Positions 33,292 through 45,092 are shown, counted from the stretch's first letter. The stretch is DNA of 64,000 nucleotides from Candidatus Saccharimonadota bacterium (GCA_017652765.1 JAGCAJ010000011.1:59027-123026); one strand, 5' to 3'. Notes: a model not told the origin generated them from the sequence alone. Numbers and translations: made by a program.

Positions 33292-33959
33292 TTTCCTCCG
33301 TTCTCTGACGCTTCTTGCGTTATTTTCTGATGCTTTTTACGCCATTTCTCATCAATGATTATAGCATACGCTTCTAGCCCAACGCGCCGGAGAGACCAGA
33401 GAATTAGCAAAATCGCCAGAATCGTAATTATTCCAGATATGGTTCCAGCCACCGCATAGCTAGAAGAAGAAAATAGCGATGCAATAATCGGAGTGATTAA
33501 GGTTGTACCACAAGTCGGACAACCCGACCCGAGTAGCGCCAGTCCCGCCGCAATCCCAGCGTTAGAAATTACGCCAGCTTCATCCTGCTTTTGCTTTTTC
33601 TCATTCTTCTTACGCTCTAGATTACTCTGCTTGCGCTTTTTATAAACTACTACGATTAACGCAATTAACAGGGATTGGAGTAATGCTATTGCTAAACTCT
33701 GTAAAAAATCTAAGACCGCTCGGTCTTTACCAAGAAACCCTAAGAATCCATCTCCGATAATTTGCATCTTCCCGCCAAAATCTGAGGCAAAGAACAGATT
33801 AATTGCGCCAAGCCCTCCGGATAATAGGGAAAGAAGCGTTCCAAATATAGCAAGCACTGGCACAAATACCGCCCAAAATCGCCACTCCCGGCTGGCCATT
33901 ACTATTCCAAGGCTAGCCATTCTAGTATCGTCTAGCCACTTCTCCACTTTCTCTTTCAT
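33288..33959 (-). CDS. Four-TM membrane protein with CPTC motif, likely redox partner of DsbA-like protein
   Basis: 223 residues. Hydrophobic segments near 28-50 and 82-105, a Lys-rich cytoplasmic loop (KKRKQSNLERKKNEKKQKQ), then GLALLGSGCPTCGTTLITPII, a CxxC at the edge of a third membrane segment, and a fourth segment before a basic tail. DsbB and VKOR re-oxidise DsbA by a membrane CxxC. This protein has the placement for such a job but not the VKOR or DsbB sequence pattern, so the role is inferred. The start at 33959 is set by TATAAT (33967-33972 on the minus strand), seven bases upstream; leaderless. Confidence 0.7.
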   Translation of the reverse strand: MKEKVEKWLDDTRMASLGIVMASREWRFWAVFVPVLAIFGTLLSLLSGGLGAINLFFASDFGGKMQIIGDGFLGFLGKDRAVLDFLQSLAIALLQSLLIALIVVVYKKRKQSNLERKKNEKKQKQDEAGVISNAGIAAGLALLGSGCPTCGTTLITPIIASLFSSSSYAVAGTISGIITILAILLILWSLRRVGLEAYAIIIDEKWRKKHQKITQEASENGGK

Positions 33960-33975
33960 TGATTCCATTATACAA

Positions 33976-34000
33976 CAAAAATCCCCCACTAGGAGGGAAA
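33976..34000 (-). terminator. Terminator of a short leader transcript
   Basis: On the minus strand CCCTCC-TAGT-GGGGG followed by ATTTTTG. Lies between the promoter at 34023-34051 and the -10 box of the Dsb operon. Confidence 0.6.
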
Positions 34001-34022
34001 GATTATCTAATACTATAATTAC

Positions 34023-34051
34023 ATTATATCACAGATAAAGTAAAAAGTCAA
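34023..34051 (-). promoter_or_regulatory. Promoter with conserved spacer (family member 2)
   Basis: Minus strand TTGACT (34046-34051), spacer TTTTACTTTATCTGTGA (17), TATAAT (34023-34028). Predicted start near 34016. Transcription would meet a terminator after ~40 bases, before the Dsb operon start, so it makes a very short RNA or feeds an attenuator. Confidence 0.65.
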
Positions 34052-34119
34052 TAGATTTCCGCCTTTCACCCCTGTAAATTCGTAATAAATCACAACACAA
34101 AAAATCTAAAAAATCAATA

Positions 34120-34147
34120 TTGACACAGATTTTGCTCATGCTAAAAT
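34120..34147 (+). promoter_or_regulatory. Promoter of ncRNA 2
   Basis: TTGACA (34120-34125), 16-base spacer, TAAAAT (34142-34147) with an extended TG two bases before it. Confidence 0.75.
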
Positions 34148-34153
34148 TGAATT

Positions 34154-34257
34154 AAGATATCGGACGAAGTTGAGAGCCGCCTGATATCGTGGAGTTTCTA
34201 GAAGGATAGTCCATTCACCTAGAGACATAAAGTGCGTCCTCCGGGACGCATTTTTTT
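34154..34257 (+). ncRNA. Structured RNA of unknown class (ncRNA 2)
   Basis: About 104 bases with a clear promoter in front and a strong terminator (GCGTCC-TCCG-GGACGC plus seven T) behind, and no usable reading frame. Visible pairings: GATATC repeated at both ends of a 5' hairpin with GG/CC inside it, then GTTTCTAG with CTAGAGAC enclosing GGATAGTCC. No adjacent gene is in the same direction within range, so it is a free-standing RNA rather than a riboswitch. It lacks SRP, tmRNA or RNase P signatures that I can recognise. Confidence 0.7.
34229..34257 (+). terminator. Terminator of ncRNA 2
   Basis: GTGCGTCC-TCCG-GGACGCA hairpin with a run of seven T. Confidence 0.88.
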
Positions 34258-34262
34258 GCAAC

Positions 34263-34289
34263 AAAAATAGGCCTATAAATTAGGCCTAG
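34263..34289 (-). terminator. Terminator of tRNA-Gly
   Basis: Minus-strand TAGGCCTA-ATTTA-TAGGCCTA followed by TTTTTG, 16 bases after the tRNA 3' end. Confidence 0.75.
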
Positions 34290-34304
34290 CTAGGACATAA
34301 AAAA

Positions 34305-34381
34305 TGGTGCGAATGAAGAGACTCTAACTCTCGACCTCTTCCTTGGCAAGGAAGCGCTCTAAACAACTGAGCTACATTCGC
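34305..34381 (-). tRNA. tRNA-Gly(GCC)
   Basis: 77 bases with encoded CCA. Acceptor GCGAATG/CATTCGC, anticodon stem-loop CTTCC-TTGCCAA-GGAAG (GCC), T-arm GAGAGTTAGAGTCTC. The T-loop reads TTAGAGT rather than TTCRANT, a departure from the usual C56/R57. A minus-strand TATAAT (34396-34401) lies upstream. Divergent from tRNA-Cys. Confidence 0.93.
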
Positions 34382-34449
34382 ACGTTAATAATCTTATTAT
34401 ACATAATTTCCCTTGGGAAATCAAGGGTTTTGTGTTAAAATACTGATAT

Positions 34450-34523
34450 GGCGCTGTGGCGGAGTGGTTACGCAGAGGTCTGCAAAACCTTGTACACCGG
34501 TTCAATTCCGGTCGGCGCCTCCA
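34450..34523 (+). tRNA. tRNA-Cys(GCA)
   Basis: 74 bases with CCA. Acceptor GGCGCTG/CGGCGCC, anticodon loop TCTGCAAAA region with GCA, T-arm CCGGTTCAATTCCGG. TAAAAT at 34436-34441. The next tRNA begins at the adjacent base, so both come from one transcript. Confidence 0.95.
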
Positions 34524-34608
34524 GCCCGAGTGGCGGAATTGGTATACGCGTTCGACTTAAAATCGAATGGAATCTTCCATATGGGTTCAAGTCCCATCTC
34601 GGGCACCA
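34524..34608 (+). tRNA. tRNA-Leu(TAA)
   Basis: 85 bases with CCA. Acceptor GCCCGAG/CTCGGGC, anticodon stem-loop TTCGA-CTTAAAA-TCGAA (TAA), long variable arm, T-arm GGGTTCAAGTCCC. No spacer after tRNA-Cys. Confidence 0.95.
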
Positions 34609-34618
34609 ATAATAAGGC

Positions 34619-35530
34619 CTAATCGGTCTTATTTTTTATTTCTACCACAGAGATTTCAGAAGCCTTAACAAAATTCAGATTTTGCAGTAGTTTTGGCGCG
34701 CAAAATTGCGCTCCTGTCATTCCGGGATTAATTAACAATAGAGTGTCGCCATTTAGTATTTTTGTCCCCCTAACCATCTGCGGGCATGGCTTAGCCGAGG
34801 TAGAAACTAGTCCGCCATTAATATTAAGTTTTGCAAAAATCTCGTCTAGTCCTCTAGGTACGACGCCTCCGTGCGTATGTCCAAAAGACAGAATGTCAAA
34901 ATCCGATAGTTCGCGCGCAACGCGCTTATCTAAAAGTGGTGCGTGAGAAATAAACCAATTCACCTTAGTCTTATCTAGGTCAAAATCGGCCTCTTTGATT
35001 TTAGCTAGGAATCCAGACGCGCTGTCGCAGTGTTTTTTCTGTCCGGTTTTGTCTAGCTCTATCATAGTGCGCTCATCTTGGAATAGCCCATAGAATACTA
35101 CGCCAGGAATCGGCTCGTAGCTCTCATCCATCAGTAGTTTTACGTGGCATTTTTTGCAAATTTCTTTCCAGCAGGGAATCGAGAAATCTTTCATTATATG
35201 AGCCGGCTTAGTCGGAGTAATAAAATCATGCGACCCCAAAACTAGCATTGTTGGCGCGGACTTACTACAGGTTTTTAGCTCCGCTTCTAGCTTTTTTAAT
35301 GAAGTGTCGCGCTTTAGCTCCATCGGACTATCCACAATATCCCCCTGGAGGATAATCGCGTCAGGCTTCACGACAGAAATCGCTTCCTTTAGAAAGTCGG
35401 CTTGCCTAGAGGAAATAATCGGGCTAATATGCCAATCTCCGGTCGTCATTACCTTGACCGGTGGTACTTTTTTATCAAAAATCACAGTATGCTGACGCAC
35501 CTTTAGTACGGTTGGCTCGTTCAGTTTCAT
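34619..35530 (-). CDS. Calcineurin-like metallophosphoesterase
   Basis: 304 residues. Binuclear-metal phosphoesterase signature in order: VMTTGDWHISP (D-x-H), ILQGDIVDS (GDxxD), VLGSHDF (GNHD equivalent with S), ISHAPLL and FGHTHGG. The overall pattern suits YkuE-like phosphoesterases acting on lipid-linked or nucleotide substrates, but the substrate cannot be read. The start at 35530 (MKLNEPTVL) is chosen: TATAAT ends seven bases before it on the minus strand, and the 45 extra codons would overlap the lemA promoter. Leaderless. Confidence 0.85.
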   Translation of the reverse strand: MKLNEPTVLKVRQHTVIFDKKVPPVKVMTTGDWHISPIISSRQADFLKEAISVVKPDAIILQGDIVDSPMELKRDTSLKKLEAELKTCSKSAPTMLVLGSHDFITPTKPAHIMKDFSIPCWKEICKKCHVKLLMDESYEPIPGVVFYGLFQDERTMIELDKTGQKKHCDSASGFLAKIKEADFDLDKTKVNWFISHAPLLDKRVARELSDFDILSFGHTHGGVVPRGLDEIFAKLNINGGLVSTSAKPCPQMVRGTKILNGDTLLLINPGMTGAQFCAPKLLQNLNFVKASEISVVEIKNKTD

Positions 35531-35585
35531 TTGTCTAATTATACCATTTTTGCTATAATAAAATATGTATAAATAAGGAGAAAAA
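35531..35585. promoter_or_regulatory. Divergent promoters (phosphoesterase / lemA)
   Basis: Minus-strand TATAAT at 35538-35543 (seven bases from its ATG, leaderless) and plus-strand TGCTATAAT at 35551-35559, followed by AAGGAG and the lemA ATG. The two expression styles sit side by side. Confidence 0.7.
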
Positions 35586-36146
35586 ATGGTCGCTGGAATC
35601 ATTATTGGTTGTATTGTTCTAGTCATTATCGCTTTTGTCTGGGGCTCATACAACAGCTTAGTCAAACTTGACGAACGTGTAAACGAGGCTTGGTCCGATA
35701 TTACCGTTCAGCTAAAACGTCGTGCGGATCTTATTCCAAACTTAGTAGAAACCGTCAAAGGCTACACCAAACACGAAAGTGAAGCAATTAAACAAGTTTC
35801 TGATGCTCGTGCTAAAATGATGGGTGCTCGTTCTGTATCCAGCACCGCCGAAGCCGACAAATCCATGCTTGGTGCCTTGTCTAAACTCATGGCTGTTTCC
35901 GAATCTTACCCAGAACTAAAAGCTGACAAGAATTTCCAAAAATTACAAGAAGAATTATCCGATACCGAGGACAAAATCCAGGCTGCTCGCCGCTTCTACA
36001 ACGCCGGCGCCAAAGAGCTTAATACCAAGATTAAGATTTTTCCAATTAATCTGTTTAAGGGTTTTGGATTCAAAAAGCGTGAATATTACGACGTAGAAGA
36101 ATCCGAAAGAGAAAAAGTCAACAAAGCTCCAGAAGTTAAATTCTAA
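35586..36146 (+). CDS. lemA: LemA family protein
   Basis: 186 residues. One N-terminal transmembrane helix, then the long helical LemA core: YNSLVKLDERVNEAWSDITVQLKRRADLIPNLVETVKGY, the typical sequence. Function of LemA is not settled, but lemA next to htpX is a common pair thought to act in membrane protein quality control. Ribosome site AAGGAG. htpX follows eight bases after the stop. Confidence 0.93.
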   Translation: MVAGIIIGCIVLVIIAFVWGSYNSLVKLDERVNEAWSDITVQLKRRADLIPNLVETVKGYTKHESEAIKQVSDARAKMMGARSVSSTAEADKSMLGALSKLMAVSESYPELKADKNFQKLQEELSDTEDKIQAARRFYNAGAKELNTKIKIFPINLFKGFGFKKREYYDVEESEREKVNKAPEVKF

Positions 36147-36154
36147 ATTCTAAT

Positions 36155-37004
36155 ATGTACAAGCAAATTGCCACCAACAAAAGAAATACAGTATTAATCA
36201 TGATGTTTTTCGTGATTCTGATTTCTGCGATTGGTGGCATTTTTGCTTGGGTTTACAAAGATTGGTGGATAGAATTATACATCTTTGTCATCGCTATTAT
36301 CTATGCAGTTTTCCAGTACTTCTGTGCAAGCTCCATAGCAGTAGCTATGACCGGCGCCAAAATTGCCGACAAGAAAAAATACCCTATATTATATAAGACC
36401 GTAGAGAACGTTTCTCTCACTGCGGGCCTTCCTATGCCTAAGGTCTACGTCATAGATGATCCAGCGCCTAACGCTTTTGCTACCGGTCGCGACCCAAACC
36501 ACGCCGTAGTCGCGGTTACGTCTGGCCTACTAGACATCATGGAAAAGAATGAACTAGAGGGCGTAATTGGTCACGAAATTTCCCATATTAAAAATTACGA
36601 TATCCGAGTCTCTATGATTACTTTTGGCCTAGTCTGTTTAGTTGGGTTTATTTCCGACCTGGGCCTGCGCATGCTCTATCATAGTGACAATGACGATAGA
36701 AGCCCGGTTGGCGCGGTAATTATGGTCGTCGTGGCGATTTTTGCTCCGCTGGCGGCGTCGCTAGCACAGCTAGCGGTCTCGCGCGAGCGCGAGTATCTGG
36801 CGGACGCATCTTCAGTCGGCTTGACTCGTTACCCAGAAGGCATGATCTCCGCATTGAAGAAGCTCGATGAGCACAGCCGACCGATGCGTCGCCAGAACGC
36901 CGCCACAGAGGCCCTCTACATCAACAACCCCCTCCGAAAGAATTCCTTTACCAACCTCTTTAGCACCCACCCCTCAATCGAAAAGCGTATAGAAAGGCTC
37001 GAAA

Positions 37005-37024
<20 letters not shown>
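36155..37024 (+). CDS. htpX: Membrane zinc protease HtpX (M48)
   Basis: 289 residues. Two N-terminal transmembrane helices, the zinc site GHEISHIKNYD (HEISH about 140-144), two further membrane segments, and the third zinc ligand region REREYLADASSVGLTRYPEGM. Degrades misfolded membrane proteins. Same operon as lemA. The stop overlaps the start of the next gene by 20 bases, so three or four genes to ligA form one transcription unit. Confidence 0.95.
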
Positions 37025-40113
<3,089 letters not shown>

Positions 40114-40132
40114 CCCCCAGTCTAACCTTGGG

Positions 40133-41410
40133 CTAGAATTTCGTTAGCCCTAGCGTAGAATTGCCCTCAGAAATTCTGACTAGCTCATTGTATTTTGCAA
40201 CCCTATCAGTCCTGCTCATAGACCCAGTCTTAATCTGTCCAGCGCCTAATCCCACCGCTAGATGTGCTATAGAAGTGTCTTCCGTTTCTCCAGAGCGATG
40301 AGAGATAATCGTCCTATATCCAGCTTGCTTTGCCATGAGTACGGCGTTTATCGTCTCTGTTAGTGTTCCGATTTGGTTTGGCTTAATTAGAATCGCGTTA
40401 CCTACCCCCTCAGCAATGCCTTTTTCTAGCAGTTTAGTATTAGTAACAAACAAATCGTCTCCCACTAACTGACATCTCTTGCCTAGCCTTGCAGTCATCT
40501 CTTTCCATCCCGCCCAGTCATTTTCCGCCAATCCGTCCTCTATAGAAATTACTGGATAATTATCTAATATCCAGGTGTACCAGTTAATCAAGTCATCCGA
40601 GCTTTTCCAGTCGCCGTTAGTTTTTAATACATAGTGGTCTTTGTCATAAAACTCCGATGAAGCAATATCCATCGCAATCGCTACGTCTTCACCTAGCTTA
40701 TACCCAGCTTTTTCTATGGCTAGCTTAATACATTCTAGCGGTTCATTATTACCTTCTCTTACTCTTGGCGCATAGCCACCTTCATCTCCCACGGTAGTTA
40801 CATATCCGCGTTCTTTTAATACATCTTTTAGCGTATGGAACACTGTCGCGCCAATCTGGACTACTTCGCTGATAGTGTTAGCACCCACTGGCACAATCAT
40901 ATATTCCTGAAAATCCGTGCTCCAATCAGCGTGCGCTCCACCGTTCATTACGTTCATCATCGGCATTGGCAGTGACATTTCTCCTACCGTCCCAGCCAGC
41001 TCCGCGATATGCTCATAAAAATGTAGCTCTTTAGCCTTCGCTACGGCTTTCGCGTTAGCTAGGGAAACTGCTAGTATCGCGTTTGCTCCTAAGTTGGACT
41101 TGTTTTCTGTGCCATCAATCTCTAGCATTAATTGGTCCACAATCCTTTGTTCGGCGGTATTTCCGACAAGCACGTCTCTGATTTTGCTATTCACATTCCA
41201 GACTGCCTTTAGCACACCCTTCCCGCTAAAGAATCTGGGGTCATTATCGCGAAGCTCTAGCGCCTCCCCGGCGCCAGTTGACGCGCCAGACGGCACGGCA
41301 GCTCGCCCTACCTGCCCGCTACTTAAATACACATCAGCTTCTACCGTAGGATTTCCCCGGCTATCTAAAATTTGTCTCGCTTTAATATCTGCAATAGAAA
41401 ATTTATCCAT
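40133..41410 (-). CDS. eno: Enolase
   Basis: 425 residues. Dehydrates 2-phosphoglycerate to phosphoenolpyruvate. Opening [32 protein letters not shown], the substrate loop [22 protein letters not shown], metal ligands at [21 protein letters not shown] and VGDDLFVTN, and the catalytic lysines in [12 protein letters not shown] and [16 protein letters not shown] (41417-41422 on the minus strand) ends six bases before the ATG; leaderless. Convergent with ligA, divergent from uvrC. Confidence 0.97.
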   Translation of the reverse strand: MDKFSIADIKARQILDSRGNPTVEADVYLSSGQVGRAAVPSGASTGAGEALELRDNDPRFFSGKGVLKAVWNVNSKIRDVLVGNTAEQRIVDQLMLEIDGTENKSNLGANAILAVSLANAKAVAKAKELHFYEHIAELAGTVGEMSLPMPMMNVMNGGAHADWSTDFQEYMIVPVGANTISEVVQIGATVFHTLKDVLKERGYVTTVGDEGGYAPRVREGNNEPLECIKLAIEKAGYKLGEDVAIAMDIASSEFYDKDHYVLKTNGDWKSSDDLINWYTWILDNYPVISIEDGLAENDWAGWKEMTARLGKRCQLVGDDLFVTNTKLLEKGIAEGVGNAILIKPNQIGTLTETINAVLMAKQAGYRTIISHRSGETEDTSIAHLAVGLGAGQIKTGSMSRTDRVAKYNELVRISEGNSTLGLTKF

Positions 41411-41467
41411 ATCTTAATTATAGCATAAGCGTTACCAATAAAACAGATAAAATGTTATAATTTCTCT
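41411..41467. promoter_or_regulatory. Divergent leaderless promoters (eno / uvrC)
   Basis: Outward TGCTATAAT (eno) and TGTTATAAT (uvrC, TATAAT at 41456-41461), each exactly six bases from its ATG, with no ribosome site on either side. Confidence 0.75.
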
Positions 41468-42742
41468 ATGACCGACGCACTAAAAGCCAAACTAAAAACT
41501 CTCCCTTCCGCACCCGGAGTTTATTTTCATAAAAACAAAGAGGGCGAGATTATTTATGTCGGCAAGGCCGCCGTCTTAAAAAATCGTGTGCGCCAGTATT
41601 TCCAAAATACCGAGAAAGATCCCAAAACTACCGCTCTAGTCAAAGAAATTTACGATACCGACTGGATTGTCGTCGATACAGAAATGGACGCCCTCTTTTT
41701 AGAATCAGAAATGATTAAGCGTTACAAGCCTAAGTGGAATATTCTTCTTCGTGACGACAAGACTGTATCATACGTCCGTATTGATATGAAATCAGAAGTC
41801 CCATATGTCTCTATGACTCGCCAGCCATTAGACGACAAAGCTACCTACATCGGCCCGTTTTATGCCAAGACCACTATCGCTACCGCGCTCCGTATCTTAC
41901 GTAAGGTTTTCCCATATTATGACCGTCCGTATGACGGCAAAAAGACCTTGAATACTGACCTCGGCCTCACTCCGGGCATAGAAGTAGGTCGCTCCACTCC
42001 CGCCGAATACAAGAAGAATTTAAGAAAGCTCATCCGCTATCTAGAGGGCGACCGCCAAAAGCTCATTTCCGATATCGAAAAAGAAATGAAGGTAGAGGCT
42101 AAATTAAATCATTTTGAGCGCGCTACCGAGCTTCGCAATCAGTATTTTGGCTTAAAGGGCCTAAAGAAAAAAATCGTCTTTTCCGACAAGGAATTTCTTA
42201 ACATTTCTTCCGACCAAGCCCTCCTAGAATTGCAAAAGATGTTAAGTTTAAGCAACCCTCCACGTCGCATAGAGGGCTACGATATTTCCCACCAGCAGGG
42301 AAGTAACGTCGTAGCCAGTATGGTTGTTTTTGTTAATGGCGTTTCTGACCGTTCAGAGTATCGCAAGTTCAAACTTCGCCGTCAGACCAATGATGATGTT
42401 AATAATATGCGCGAGATTATTGAACGCCGACTAAAACACCAGGAATGGGATTATCCTAATCTTGTTATTCTTGATGGTGCCGAAGGTCAGGTTAATGCCG
42501 TCAAAGATTTGTTAAAAACCGCTAACATCCCAGTCATTGGGCGCGACAAATCTGGCGACCATACCAGGAATGCCTCCGTCCATATTGTCATCCCAGACGA
42601 TACAGAACCTTCTGGCTTTCGCTCTGTCTTTCTTCCATCCGACTCCCACGTCGCCAAACTAATCGCTCGCATTGATGACGAATCCCACCGTTTTGCTATC
42701 ACCTACCACCGTCTCCTCCAGAGAAAATCCCTCCTAAAATAA
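41468..42742 (+). CDS. uvrC: Excinuclease ABC subunit C, short form
   Basis: 424 residues against the usual ~600. GIY-YIG nuclease domain (PSAPGVYFHKNKEGEIIYVGKA, 12-33), a UVR helix pair (EAKLNHFERATELRNQYFGL), and the RNase H-like nuclease domain (RRIEGYDISHQQGSNVVASMVVF; LVILDGAEGQVNAV; DDESHRFAITYHR). Both cutting domains and their acidic residues are present. The middle cysteine-rich insert and the C-terminal tandem helix-hairpin-helix that binds DNA are missing. DGG of the family is DGA here. Ends in a short basic tail. Leaderless start. Confidence 0.93.
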   Translation: MTDALKAKLKTLPSAPGVYFHKNKEGEIIYVGKAAVLKNRVRQYFQNTEKDPKTTALVKEIYDTDWIVVDTEMDALFLESEMIKRYKPKWNILLRDDKTVSYVRIDMKSEVPYVSMTRQPLDDKATYIGPFYAKTTIATALRILRKVFPYYDRPYDGKKTLNTDLGLTPGIEVGRSTPAEYKKNLRKLIRYLEGDRQKLISDIEKEMKVEAKLNHFERATELRNQYFGLKGLKKKIVFSDKEFLNISSDQALLELQKMLSLSNPPRRIEGYDISHQQGSNVVASMVVFVNGVSDRSEYRKFKLRRQTNDDVNNMREIIERRLKHQEWDYPNLVILDGAEGQVNAVKDLLKTANIPVIGRDKSGDHTRNASVHIVIPDDTEPSGFRSVFLPSDSHVAKLIARIDDESHRFAITYHRLLQRKSLLK

Positions 42743-42789
42743 TATAATCACTTGTCAAATCCTCCCCATCGTCCTATAATAGAATCAAT

Positions 42790-43017
42790 ATGAATATTGG
42801 AAGTTTTTTGCAAGCTGTGACTCTCATTTCAGCGATTCTGACCATCCTACTTATTTTAGTGCAACAGCGTGGCGCCTCGCTTGGCGCGGGTTTTGGCGCA
42901 TCCGGAGAGCTCTATACCGCTCGCCGTGGATTAGACAAATCTCTCTTTAACGCTACCGTAATTTTTGCGGTAGTCTTCGTCGGCTCTATTATAGGACTTC
43001 TAATTATCCCAGCATAA
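42790..43017 (+). CDS. secG: Preprotein translocase subunit SecG
   Basis: 75 residues, two transmembrane helices with the SecG loop between them: LVQQRGASLGAGFGASGELYTARRGLDKSLFNAT. Supports the SecYEG channel. TATAAT ends nine bases before the ATG; no ribosome site. A peptide-binding protein gene starts four bases after its stop and is probably co-transcribed. Confidence 0.92.
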   Translation: MNIGSFLQAVTLISAILTILLILVQQRGASLGAGFGASGELYTARRGLDKSLFNATVIFAVVFVGSIIGLLIIPA

Positions 43018-43020
43018 TAT

Positions 43021-44754
43021 ATGGAACAAGGTATCAAAAGCAGTGGGCACAAAATCGTAAGACGCGTTTCTCGTTTTTCTAGACGCGCCGGCGCGGAAGG
43101 CAAAGAACACATCCGCGAGAATTTTATTGATCGCATTTCCCATGTCAAGAACGTCCGCTTGCTCATCTTAGAGTGGGCGCTTTTAGTTTTGGCAATTATT
43201 ATGCTCTCTGTTACGCAATCTTTTCTTTATGCCGAGTCTTACGCTGTTACTACTTTTACTTCTGGTGGCACCTATTCCGAGGCTACACTTGGCCGGGTCA
43301 ACTCTCTTAATCCTCTCTTTGCTACCACCAGTAGCGAAAAGGCTCTTAGTCGCCTAATGTTCCAGACTCTCACTTCTGTTGATTATTCCGGCCACATCGG
43401 TCTTGGCTTGGCTGATTCTATCACTACGGATGATTCTGGACTTGTCTGGACGGTCAAACTTCGCGACGGTCTTAAATGGTCCGACGGCGAGCCTATTACT
43501 AATGCTGATGTTATTTATACAGTCGGCGTTATTCAATCCCCTTCGGTTATTACATCTTATTCTTCCAATCTCACCGGTATCACTGTGGCCGACGTTGATG
43601 GTAGCCTAGTCTTTACTCTCCCGGCTCCATACTCTAACTTTTCTTCCGCTCTAGAGTTTCCAATTTTACCGTCTCATATCTTGAGCGATGTTTCTCCTAG
43701 CCTACTCCTAGAGAACAATTTCTCTTCCACCCCGGTTACTTCCGGCCCATTCACTTATAACGCCTCCCAGTCTATCGGCTCCGCCGGCGAAAAAATCGTC
43801 TATCTGACTCCTAACAAGTCCTATTACAAGGGCGCTCCACTCCTAGATAGCTTTGCTGTACACGCCTACCTCACTACGGATGATATTATTACTGCGCTTA
43901 ACTCTGGCTCCGTTACCGCTTCTGCTGAACTCCTCCCGACCGACGCCGACAAAATCACTTCTACTAGCATTTATGAGAAACAAACCGCGCTCAACTCTGG
44001 TGTCTTTATCTTCTTTAATACCGGCTATTCCGCCTTCTCTTCCAAGCCTCTCAGAAAAGCCGTCCAACAGGGAATTGATATGCGTTCTCTCCGCGCTCCA
44101 GTTGGCGACGAAGCCGACCTAGATTATCCGCTCCTCTCTACCCAAATTGACATCGAAAAATTCCCAGACCTCCCAGAATACGACCCAGAAACCGCCAAAG
44201 AAGAAATCAAAAAACTGAATCTAAATAGCGACGTTCCTATCCGTATCGCTACGGTTGATTCTGGCTATTTCCCAGCTCTCGCCGACAACCTTAAATTCCA
44301 GCTAGAAAACCTCGGCCTTACCGTAGAAGTCAACATGATGGCTCCGGGCCAGGATTTCCTCGTTAACGTTATTCGCCCACGTAACTACGATATTCTATTA
44401 TATGAGATTGAGCTCGGCTCCGATCCGGACCTCTTTGCCTATTACCACGCTTCCCAGGTTACAGAAAACGGCCTTAACCTTTCTAACTATAATAGCGCTA
44501 TGGCTTCCGACGCCCTGCTCGCCGCTCGTCGCACTATCGACCCTAGCCTACGTAACGCCAAATATTCTGCCTTTTTAAAGACTTGGGTAGAAGACGTTCC
44601 CGCCATAGGTATTTATCAAGTTAACCTTTCTTACTTTGTCAATAAGAATGTCCGCAGTTTTTCTGAGGACAACCGCCTCGTCACTGCTACGGACCGGTTT
44701 ACGGATGTCTCTTTCTGGGCTACAGAAAAAACCTCCAAAAACCGCACTCCATAG
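43021..44754 (+). CDS. Membrane-anchored peptide/nickel ABC transporter substrate-binding protein (family 5)
   Basis: 577 residues. A basic N-terminal ~45 residues and one transmembrane helix (about 48-68) anchor it without a lipobox, then the SBP_bac_5 fold: LGRVNSLNPLFATTSSEKALSRLMFQTL, LKWSDGEPITNADVIYTV, and the late KPLRKAVQQGIDM segment. Binds oligopeptides or similar solutes outside the cell. No permease or ATPase gene is nearby. It follows secG by four bases with no clear ribosome site. Confidence 0.87.
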   Translation: MEQGIKSSGHKIVRRVSRFSRRAGAEGKEHIRENFIDRISHVKNVRLLILEWALLVLAIIMLSVTQSFLYAESYAVTTFTSGGTYSEATLGRVNSLNPLFATTSSEKALSRLMFQTLTSVDYSGHIGLGLADSITTDDSGLVWTVKLRDGLKWSDGEPITNADVIYTVGVIQSPSVITSYSSNLTGITVADVDGSLVFTLPAPYSNFSSALEFPILPSHILSDVSPSLLLENNFSSTPVTSGPFTYNASQSIGSAGEKIVYLTPNKSYYKGAPLLDSFAVHAYLTTDDIITALNSGSVTASAELLPTDADKITSTSIYEKQTALNSGVFIFFNTGYSAFSSKPLRKAVQQGIDMRSLRAPVGDEADLDYPLLSTQIDIEKFPDLPEYDPETAKEEIKKLNLNSDVPIRIATVDSGYFPALADNLKFQLENLGLTVEVNMMAPGQDFLVNVIRPRNYDILLYEIELGSDPDLFAYYHASQVTENGLNLSNYNSAMASDALLAARRTIDPSLRNAKYSAFLKTWVEDVPAIGIYQVNLSYFVNKNVRSFSEDNRLVTATDRFTDVSFWATEKTSKNRTP

Positions 44755-44802
44755 GTTTTGCATTTTTGTCTAAGATGTGATAATATATAGATACGTTCTT
44801 TT

Positions 44803-44892
44803 GCGCGCGTGGTGGAATTGGTAGACACGCTACCTTGAGGTGGTAGTGGCCATTTTAGAGCTGTGCTGGTTCAAGTCCAGTCGCGCGCACCA
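44803..44892 (+). tRNA. tRNA-Leu(GAG)
   Basis: 90 bases with CCA. Acceptor GCGCGCG/CGCGCGC, anticodon stem-loop CTACC-TTGAGGT-GGTAG (GAG), long variable arm, T-arm CTGGTTCAAGTCCAG. A TGTGATAATATA box lies upstream. Confidence 0.95.
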
Positions 44893-44904
44893 GACTTTCG
44901 TATT

Positions 44905-44991
44905 AGAATCGCCTATCCGGGCGATTTTCTGTTTTTTGCTCGGTCAATAACCGCGCTTCAAACAGAGAAATCACCCGCCTAGGACGATTCT
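44905..44991. repeat. Pair of inverted, similar terminator hairpins
   Basis: 44905-44931 (AGAATCG...GCGATTTTCTG) is a terminator hairpin for tRNA-Leu. 44963-44991 reads as a diverged reverse complement of it (CAGAGAAATCACCCGCC...CGATTCT). The two can also pair with each other across a 31-base loop. The rest up to 45016 shows nothing I can name. Confidence 0.5.
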
Positions 44992-45016
44992 GTCTACGAA
45001 ATTCCTGTCTTCCTGC

Positions 45017-45063
45017 TTGACATAAGCTCTTTCACGATATAAACTATAACCAGAATAGTCATA
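45017..45063 (+). promoter_or_regulatory. Surface-protein promoter/leader module A
   Basis: TTGACA (45017-45022), TATAAA-type -10, ACTATAACCAGAA, then GTCATA (45058-45063) 35 bases after the -35 box. Shares this order with modules B and C before the two paralogous genes. Confidence 0.6.
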
Positions 45064-45092
45064 TATTATATATAATAGAAAGGATATAAATA

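Noticed and set aside
34413..34622. 69-codon frame over tRNA-Cys and tRNA-Leu
   Set aside because: It lies on tRNA genes with clear cloverleaf folds.
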